Below the pieces are notes generated by a model. That model did no database searches, was not told the DNA's origin, and was given only the letters and a program-made list of their open reading frames with translations. The position numbers were made by a program, and so were the translations under genes. DNA of 14,889 nucleotides from JAIQFR01 sp041494445 (GTDB taxonomy: Bacteria; Acidobacteriota; Polarisedimenticolia; Polarisedimenticolales; JAIQFR01), in assembly GCA_041494445.1 (NCBI GenBank), contig JBGQAU010000076.1, forward strand, positions 1 through 14,889, given 5' to 3'. This document shows positions 1 through 4,869 of the stretch, piece after piece (within the stretch, counting starts at the first letter, position 1; the number at the start of each line of letters is the position of its first letter).

Positions 1-267
1 GAGGCGCTGGAGCGTGCTCTTCTGGATCCTCAGGCTCTCCTGGAGTTGCGTCTCTGTGATCCGACCCGTGCGCACCAGGACGGATCCGAGGAGGTCCTCG
101 AGGTTCCTCCGGCGGGTGTCCGCGCCGACGACCTGGCCCTCCAGGAAGCTCACGGTCACCGCGTCCTCGTCGTTCTCGACGGTCAGGACGCCGGTCTTTC
201 GCTGGATGCCGATGAGCTGAAGGATGTCCGCCAGCCCGAAGTCCTTGAGGGTCCCCTCAAGTGCCAT
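1..267 (-). CDS. DUF4388 domain protein, C-terminal part cut by window edge
   Basis: The first 89 residues of a protein whose 3' end lies beyond base 1. It begins MALEGTLKDFGLADILQLIG and continues with a GVLTVEN...FLEGQVVGAD stretch, the typical opening of a DUF4388 (PATAN-like) domain. These small domains are common in gliding, signalling and two-component proteins of Myxococcota, Acidobacteriota and cyanobacteria. They are usually fused to something else, so the missing part may carry another module. The ATG at 267 is preceded by GAGG six bases upstream, inside the end of the TPR gene. Only one base separates that gene's TGA from this ATG, so the two are very likely cotranslated. There is no enzyme motif in the visible part. 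The family assignment is from sequence pattern; the cellular role is unknown. Confidence 0.82.
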   Translation of the reverse strand, partial: MALEGTLKDFGLADILQLIGIQRKTGVLTVENDEDAVTVSFLEGQVVGADTRRRNLEDLLGSVLVRTGRITETQLQESLRIQKSTLQRL

Positions 268-268
268 C

Positions 269-2284
269 TCACGCCTCGAAACGGCGCCCGCGCCGCAGGT
301 TTCCGGCGAGCCAGACGGCGGCGGCCAGCGGCGCGCAGACGACCGCCGCGGGGCCGAGAAGGAGCGAGGCGGGCACGTCGCCGGACCGGAGAAGGTCCAG
401 CCGCAACTCGACCCCCAGGAGCCGGTAAACGGGCGCGAAGATCTCCGGCAGCCAGGCGAGCCACGCCGCCAGCCACAGGAAGAGCAGGAGTGTCCCCAGG
501 GCGGGCTTGCCCTTCAGCACGTCCCCGGCCCCGGGCGCCAGCGCGGAGGCGATCCGCTGGCCGAGCCGGGTCAAGCGGTCGTGGCGCTCGACCTCGTAGA
601 GCTTTCGGGTCTTCGTCTCCGGAGCCAGCCCGTCCCCCAGGACGAACAGGTGCACGCACTGGGTGCAGTAGTCGTTTCCGTCGCGCGCGCTCTTGCACAG
701 GTGGCAGAAAGGTCGTCCACAGCGCGCGCAGCGCCGCGCCGGCCGCTGCCGGGCCGAGGAGAACAGCGCGGCGAGAGCGGCGACCAGCGCCAGGACCGAC
801 ACGATGCTCGTCGGGTTCAGGAACTGCCGCACGATCTCGCGGCCGACTCCGCCGCTGCGCCCGCTCTCGAGCCAGCCCCTGAGCTGACTGCCCGAGAGCG
901 TGGCACGCACGATCGTGCCGACGCCGACGCTCGCGTCGATCACCGTAGGACGATCCCCCTCCCGCCCGGGCCGCGAGAGCAGATCGGCGATCGCCTTCGG
1001 ATCGATGTCCCGCGCGTGGTTGAGCGACGCTTCAGCTTCCTTGAAGTTGAACGCCTCGGACTGGGCGAGATGGAGATCGTAGTACGCGAGGATCGAGTCG
1101 GGCTCCAGGGCGATCGCTCGCTTGTACATGACCCCGGCCTCGGAGTACTGCCCGGTGTGGAAGAAGATGTTCCCGAGGTTGACCAGCGCGTGGAAGGTGT
1201 CGGGATCGAGGGCGAGGACCCGCTTGTACTCGCCGTAAGCCTCCTCGAAGTAGCGGCCGTTCTTGTACAGCCCCGCCAGCAGGAACCGGTAGATCGGCTC
1301 GTCGGGGTGCGCCTCGACCAGCTCGCGCATCTTGACGATCCGGTCCGGATCGTACCGGCCCGACGCCGCCGCGAGCGACGTGCGGACCACCGGATCGGCG
1401 GTCAGGCCGTAGACCGCCACGGCGATGCGGTAGGCCGGCACCGAGAGGGTCGCACCGAGGAGGAGCCCCGCGGCCACGAGCCGCTCCGCTCTTCCCGCCA
1501 CACGGAAGGTCACGACGAGCCAGTACAGGACGGCCCAGCCCGCGGCGATCCACGAGAGGAGCGGCAGCAGCAGCACGACCCAGCCCGCGGCGGGAGCCCA
1601 GCGGTCCGCTCCTCGTCGGAGCATCTCCTCCTCGATCTCGTGACGCACCGCCGCCTGGTGGCGCACGACCAGGAGCGCCGAGAACGCGGTCAGGCAGCCG
1701 AGGAAAGCGAACACGAGAACGAGCGCGAGATCGTTGAACAAGCCGAGGGTCGTCCAGCCCTCGCGGAACTGCGCCCGAGCGGCCTGGACGAGCTCTCCCG
1801 CCACGGGCAGGAGACCGCCGCTCGACTTCCAGACGACCGATGCCCGGGCCAGGTGGATCTGCGATGCGTCGGGATCGAACGCCTCCGCGAGATCGAGGGA
1901 GCGCAGCGCCTTCTGGTAGCTGCCCTCGCCGAGGTACCGCCTCGCCTCGGCCACCAAGGCGGCCGCGACTCCCTCCACCCGGCGGATCCCTTCCTCCGCG
2001 CACAAGGCGCGGATGAGCTCCGACTGGCGGGCCGCGTCGGTTTCGCGCCGGTCGGCGAGGAACCCCTTCCGCTGGAACCACGCCCCTTCGAGACGGGACT
2101 GGAACGAATCGAAGTCGAATCCCCGGCGTCCCTCCTTCAGGGCGGCGATGCCGGGGCTTTCGGAGGGCCCTTCCCTCTCGGGCTCGGGGCGCGGGGCGGC
2201 GAGGCGAATGACTCCGGTTTCCGCCGCCGCGGGCCGGGCAAACCCTACGGCGGCCCCCAGGAGAAGCAGCGCCGTCCCACACAT
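269..2284 (-). CDS. Multi-pass membrane protein with TPR repeats and a six-cysteine zinc-binding motif
   Basis: A 671-residue protein of unknown function. Residues 1-21 look like a signal peptide (hydrophobic core, then ARPAAAE). A first TPR-like helix pair lies near 115-150. Hydrophobic segments follow near 183-208, 232-259 and 267-290. Clear TPR units occupy about 330-430 (for example GRYFEEAYGEYKRVLALDPD and GQYSEAGVMYKRAIALEPDS). Another membrane segment is near 491-509. A cysteine cluster follows (C519, C522, C527, C530, C540, C543), spaced like a zinc ribbon or B-box, and two hydrophobic segments (about 595-615 and 640-660) end the protein. TPRs normally bind other proteins, so a membrane scaffold is the best guess. 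The ATG at 2284 is chosen because the signal peptide starts there and no ATG, GTG or TTG occurs in frame in the 86-base gap behind it; the ribosome binding site is weak. It is followed after one base by the DUF4388 gene. Confidence 0.85.
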   Translation of the reverse strand: MCGTALLLLGAAVGFARPAAAETGVIRLAAPRPEPEREGPSESPGIAALKEGRRGFDFDSFQSRLEGAWFQRKGFLADRRETDAARQSELIRALCAEEGIRRVEGVAAALVAEARRYLGEGSYQKALRSLDLAEAFDPDASQIHLARASVVWKSSGGLLPVAGELVQAARAQFREGWTTLGLFNDLALVLVFAFLGCLTAFSALLVVRHQAAVRHEIEEEMLRRGADRWAPAAGWVVLLLPLLSWIAAGWAVLYWLVVTFRVAGRAERLVAAGLLLGATLSVPAYRIAVAVYGLTADPVVRTSLAAASGRYDPDRIVKMRELVEAHPDEPIYRFLLAGLYKNGRYFEEAYGEYKRVLALDPDTFHALVNLGNIFFHTGQYSEAGVMYKRAIALEPDSILAYYDLHLAQSEAFNFKEAEASLNHARDIDPKAIADLLSRPGREGDRPTVIDASVGVGTIVRATLSGSQLRGWLESGRSGGVGREIVRQFLNPTSIVSVLALVAALAALFSSARQRPARRCARCGRPFCHLCKSARDGNDYCTQCVHLFVLGDGLAPETKTRKLYEVERHDRLTRLGQRIASALAPGAGDVLKGKPALGTLLLFLWLAAWLAWLPEIFAPVYRLLGVELRLDLLRSGDVPASLLLGPAAVVCAPLAAAVWLAGNLRRGRRFEA

Positions 2285-2370
2285 TGCGAAGCGCCGCCCA
2301 CCTCTTCTTCGGGCCCCTCCTCGTCCCGGGGTCGCGCTGGCGCCGGGGCCCGCGGCCGGCCGGATCGCGC

Positions 2371-2841
2371 TCAGCCGTCTTGGCCGATGCGAGCCACGTA
2401 GAGCATCCGGAGCTGATAGAGCACCTGCTCGAGGAGGCCCTCCTCCTGCCGAGACAAGTTGCCCCGGCACTTCACGCGCAAGAGCTCCAGCATGTCGATC
2501 TGGAGTTTGGCCTTCTCGGGGTCCACGGCGGCTTGGCCCGTCCCCGGGTGAGGGATCTCGCCCAGGAAGAGCAAGGCGGGCTGGGCCATCGCGTTGATCA
2601 GCATCGTGAAGCTGACCTCCGACGGCTCCTCGAGGGGTCGGTGCTCGAAGTCGGGATGAAACTCCCCCGGGGGGCGTTCCTGCGGCGGCGGCGACGGACT
2701 CGGCGCCTGCTCCGTCTCCTCGGTCTCGGCCTCGGCGGATCGGCGCTCTCCCTCGACGGTGAAGTGGCGCCTGTCGGTCACCTTGAAAGTCGGCGCGGGA
2801 CGATTCCCGTCCTTTCCCCCGGCCGCATCGTGCTCGGTCAT
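2371..2841 (-). CDS. DUF1844 domain protein
   Basis: A 156-residue soluble protein. Residues 1-75 are polar, acidic and proline-rich (an SPSPPP stretch near 48-53) and look disordered. Residues 76-150 match the DUF1844 pattern: VSFTMLINAMAQPALLFLGE, then P-G-T-G, then AKLQIDMLELLRVKCRGNLS and a helical end with LLEQVLYQLRMLYV. DUF1844 proteins are short, widespread in Acidobacteriota, Planctomycetota and delta-proteobacterial groups, and have no established function. The ATG at 2841 is preferred over an in-frame GTG at 2865 because GGAGG sits five bases upstream of it (2847-2851). The gene is divergent from mazG and is the first gene of a leftward unit with the TPR protein 86 bases downstream. 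Confidence 0.87.
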   Translation of the reverse strand: MTEHDAAGGKDGNRPAPTFKVTDRRHFTVEGERRSAEAETEETEQAPSPSPPPQERPPGEFHPDFEHRPLEEPSEVSFTMLINAMAQPALLFLGEIPHPGTGQAAVDPEKAKLQIDMLELLRVKCRGNLSRQEEGLLEQVLYQLRMLYVARIGQDG

Positions 2842-2846
2842 CCCGT

Positions 2847-2851
2847 CCTCC
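2847..2851 (-). promoter_or_regulatory. Ribosome binding site that fixes the DUF1844 start
   Basis: The minus strand reads GGAGG followed by a five-base spacer and ATG at 2841. The competing in-frame GTG at 2865 has a GGGAGG run directly against it with no spacer, so the ATG is the better start. Confidence 0.7.
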
Positions 2852-2893
2852 GGCGCGGTCCGCACCCTCCCGCGCGCCCCCGGTCTCCGCGGG

Positions 2894-2923
2894 ATGGTAC
2901 CATTCCGGTTCTTCGGGTTTCAA
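2894..2923 (-). promoter_or_regulatory. Putative sigma70-type promoter for the DUF1844 gene, with a palindrome over the -10 box
   Basis: On the minus strand TTGAAA (2923-2918) is followed by an 18-base spacer and TACCAT (2899-2894). These match the -35 well (five of six) and the -10 moderately (four of six). This is one of the few AT-richer patches in the window. It would start transcription near 2887, about 45 bases before the DUF1844 ATG. The -10 box lies inside the ten-base perfect palindrome ATGGTACCAT (2894-2903), extended with one mismatch to 2891-2906, which could be a repressor site or just coincidence. The promoter call rests on sequence match only. Confidence 0.42.
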
Positions 2924-2941
2924 ATTCAATCGCGCACCCGT

Positions 2942-2965
2942 GGCGTCCGTCCGATGGCGGACGCC
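2942..2965. repeat. Perfect 8-base inverted repeat / hairpin upstream of mazG
   Basis: GGCGTCCG (2942-2949) is the exact reverse complement of CGGACGCC (2958-2965). The stem can extend inward by one T-G wobble and one C-G pair to leave a four-base CGAT loop, giving a very stable hairpin. No T-run follows on either strand, so it is not a typical intrinsic terminator. It lies 57 bases before the mazG start, in the presumed leader, and also just upstream of the leftward promoter. It could be a regulator site or an RNA structure; function unknown. Confidence 0.55.
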
Positions 2966-3022
2966 GGCACCGCGGTCAAAGATGTGCCGCTGCCCCGCGC
3001 GAGTCAAGGAGATCGCGCCGCC

Positions 3023-3835
3023 ATGGAACGGATCGATCGGTTCGAGGATCTCGTCGCCCTGATGGACCGCCTGCGCGGCCCCGACGGTTGCCCGTGGGAC
3101 CGCGAGCAGACGTACACGACGCTGCGCGGCTACCTGCTCGAGGAGTCCTACGAGGTCGTGGAGGCCATCGACCGCGAGGACCGGGCAGCCCTCCGAGAGG
3201 AGCTCGGGGACCTCCTGTTCCAGGTGGTCTTTCTCGCCCGCCTCGCCAAGGAGGAGGGAGCGTTCGACGCCGCCGACGTCGTCCGCGGCATCGCGGAGAA
3301 GATGGTCCGGCGCCACCCCCACGTGTTCGGGGGCGCACAGGCCGACACGTCGGACGAGGTCCTGCGCAGGTGGGAGGAGATCAAGCGACGGGAGAAGGAG
3401 GAAGCCGACGGCGGAGGCTCCCGGCAAGAGAGTGGATCGGTGCTCTCCGGGGTGCCTCGGGCGCTCCCCGCCCTCCAGAAAGCTCAGCGCTTGTCCACCA
3501 AGGCGGCCCGGGTCGGGTTCGACTGGCCGACCGACGGTGAGGTGGTCGACAAGCTCGCGGAGGAGATGGAGGAGCTGCGGTCGGCCGTGGATGCGCACGA
3601 CGGCGACGCCGCGCGGGAGGAACTCGGCGACCTGCTGTTCACCGCGGCGAATCTCGGCCGGCGCCTCGGCGTGGATCCCGAAGAGGCCCTGGAGAGGGCC
3701 AACCGGAAGTTCGCGGAGCGGTTCGCGCGAGTCGAGGACGAACTCAAGCGTCGGGGCGTGCCGATCGAGGAGGCGGGGCTCGACCGCATGGACCGGCTCT
3801 GGAACGAGGTCAAGGACCGGGAGGCGGGCTCCTAG
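3023..3835 (+). CDS. mazG: Nucleoside triphosphate pyrophosphohydrolase MazG
   Basis: A 270-residue protein of the all-alpha MazG family, which hydrolyses (d)NTPs to the monophosphate and pyrophosphate and is thought to clean the nucleotide pool or tune stress alarmones. It has the usual two-domain layout. The N-terminal domain has GCPWDREQT (22-30), EESYE (40-44) and EELGD (59-63), the EExxE...ExxD magnesium-binding set. The linker near 125-142 is polar. The C-terminal domain repeats the pattern with EEMEE (180-184) and EELGD (199-203), so both metal sites look intact. Length is close to E. coli MazG (about 263 residues). The ATG at 3023 is chosen because homologues begin close to the RFEDLVALMDRLRGPDGCPW region; AAGGAG lies at 3006-3011 with a rather long 11-base spacer. 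The frame stays open upstream to 2759, but that stretch does not resemble the family. It is the only plus-strand gene, and its TAG overlaps the accA stop. Confidence 0.96.
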   Translation: MERIDRFEDLVALMDRLRGPDGCPWDREQTYTTLRGYLLEESYEVVEAIDREDRAALREELGDLLFQVVFLARLAKEEGAFDAADVVRGIAEKMVRRHPHVFGGAQADTSDEVLRRWEEIKRREKEEADGGGSRQESGSVLSGVPRALPALQKAQRLSTKAARVGFDWPTDGEVVDKLAEEMEELRSAVDAHDGDAAREELGDLLFTAANLGRRLGVDPEEALERANRKFAERFARVEDELKRRGVPIEEAGLDRMDRLWNEVKDREAGS

Positions 3836-4803
3836 CCCGCGGCGTTCGCTCCGGAAGCGGTCTCCAGGAACTTCCCGAGCCTGCGAAAGCGCTGGTAGCG
3901 CTGGCCGATCAGCCCATCGGCATCGAGGTGCGTGAGATCGCGGATCTGGCGATCGATCACGTCGCCGACGAGCGACGCCTGCCGGGCCGGGTCGACATGG
4001 GCTCCGCCGGTGACCTCGGGGATCACCTCGTCCACGATGTCGAGCCGGTGCAGGTCCGGCGCCGTGGTCTTCATGGCGAGCGCCGCGTCCCGGCTCTTCG
4101 TCGAGTCGCGCCAGAGAATCGCGGCGCATCCCTCGGGACTGATCACCGAGTACACGGCGAACTCGAGGATGTTGACCCGGTTCCCCACGCCGATCGCCAG
4201 CGCCCCACCGCTCCCCCCCTCTCCCGTCACCGTCACGAGGACCGGAATGCCGAGCCTCGCCATCTCCCGGAGGTTGAAAGCGATCGCCTCCGCCTGGCCG
4301 CGCTCCTCGGCTCCGATACCGGGGTACGCCCCGGGCGTGTCGATGAAGCTCAACACCGGCCGGCCGAACTTCTCCGCGAGTCGCATGAGCCGGAGCGCTT
4401 TGCGGTATCCCTCCGGACGAGGCATCCCGAAGTTGCGGTACACTTTTTCCTTCGTGTCCCGCCCTTTCTGATGCCCGACGATCCCCACCGCCCGGCCACG
4501 GAAGAGGCCGAAGCCCGCGACGATCGCAGGGTCGTCCGCGTACTTCCGGTCGCCGTGGATCTCGACGAATCCTTCGATCAGGTGGCGGACGTAGTCGAGG
4601 GTGTAGGGACGGCGAGGGTGGCGCGCCACGAGCGTCTTCTGCCACGGGGTCAGCGATCCGTAGATCCTGGCGCGGGTCGTCTCGAGCTCACGCTCGAGCC
4701 GCTCCCGCTCCCGGCGGATGCCGATGTCGTCCCCCATCCCTGAGAGCGACTCGATCCGCCGCTCGAGCTCCAGAATCGGATCCTCGAAGCGCGCCTCGTC
4801 CAC
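3832..4803 (-). CDS. accA: Acetyl-CoA carboxylase carboxyltransferase subunit alpha
   Basis: A 323-residue protein (E. coli AccA is 319). With AccD it forms the carboxyltransferase that moves the carboxyl group from biotin on AccB to acetyl-CoA, giving malonyl-CoA for fatty-acid synthesis in the cytoplasm. Recognisable family blocks are the N-terminal coiled region with LELERRIESL, then WQKTLVARHPRRPYTLDY (54-71), GDRKYADDPAIVAGFG (84-99), GHQKGRDTKEK (110-120), NFGMPRPEGYRKALRLM (124-140), FIDTPGAYPGIGAEERGQAE (153-172), the oxyanion-type loop GEGGSGGALAIGVGN (194-208) and SPEGCAAILWRD (222-233). The start is GTG at 4803, with a GAGGGGAGG ribosome binding site a few bases upstream. No accD, accB or accC is in the window. 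It follows the tRNA nucleotidyltransferase gene by 62 bases and may have its own promoter. It shares its stop region with mazG. Confidence 0.97.
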   Translation of the reverse strand: MDEARFEDPILELERRIESLSGMGDDIGIRRERERLERELETTRARIYGSLTPWQKTLVARHPRRPYTLDYVRHLIEGFVEIHGDRKYADDPAIVAGFGLFRGRAVGIVGHQKGRDTKEKVYRNFGMPRPEGYRKALRLMRLAEKFGRPVLSFIDTPGAYPGIGAEERGQAEAIAFNLREMARLGIPVLVTVTGEGGSGGALAIGVGNRVNILEFAVYSVISPEGCAAILWRDSTKSRDAALAMKTTAPDLHRLDIVDEVIPEVTGGAHVDPARQASLVGDVIDRQIRDLTHLDADGLIGQRYQRFRRLGKFLETASGANAAG

Positions 4804-4839
4804 GTACCCTCCCCTCGTTCGCCCTGCTCGCGCCGCTTA

Positions 4840-4869
4840 GGCATAGTCGACGGCGGCGCCGCCTGTCAA
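4840..4869 (-). promoter_or_regulatory. Putative promoter for accA with a palindromic spacer
   Basis: On the minus strand a perfect -35 hexamer TTGACA (4869-4864), overlapping the stop codon of the upstream gene, is followed by an 18-base spacer and TATGCC (4845-4840), a weak -10 box. The spacer contains the perfect palindrome GGCGGCGCCGCC (4852-4863). Transcription would start near 4833, leaving a leader of about 30 bases with the accA ribosome binding site. This would let accA be expressed apart from the murJ-to-cca operon. The -10 match is poor, so confidence is limited. Confidence 0.35.

Noticed and set aside
224..2401. A plus-strand open frame of 725 codons antisense to the TPR gene.
   Set aside because: No domain pattern, residue composition expected from reading a GC-rich gene backwards, and the minus strand explains the region.
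2759..3022. N-terminal extension of MazG from the upstream in-frame start at 2759, or from ATG 2954.
   Set aside because: The extension overlaps the DUF1844 gene, does not resemble the MazG family, and neither start has a ribosome binding site; ATG 3023 fits the family start.
269..4645. A minus-strand open frame of 1458 codons spanning the TPR gene, the DUF1844 region, antisense mazG and part of accA.
   Set aside because: Only the last 671 codons form a coherent protein with a signal peptide. The rest is Arg/Gly/Pro-rich, lies antisense or out of frame to well-recognised genes, and stays open only because high GC makes stop codons rare.
4852..4863. GGCGGCGCCGCC as a transcription terminator between the nucleotidyltransferase gene and accA.
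   Set aside because: A perfect palindrome without a loop leaves only a four-pair stem, and no T-run follows on the minus strand.
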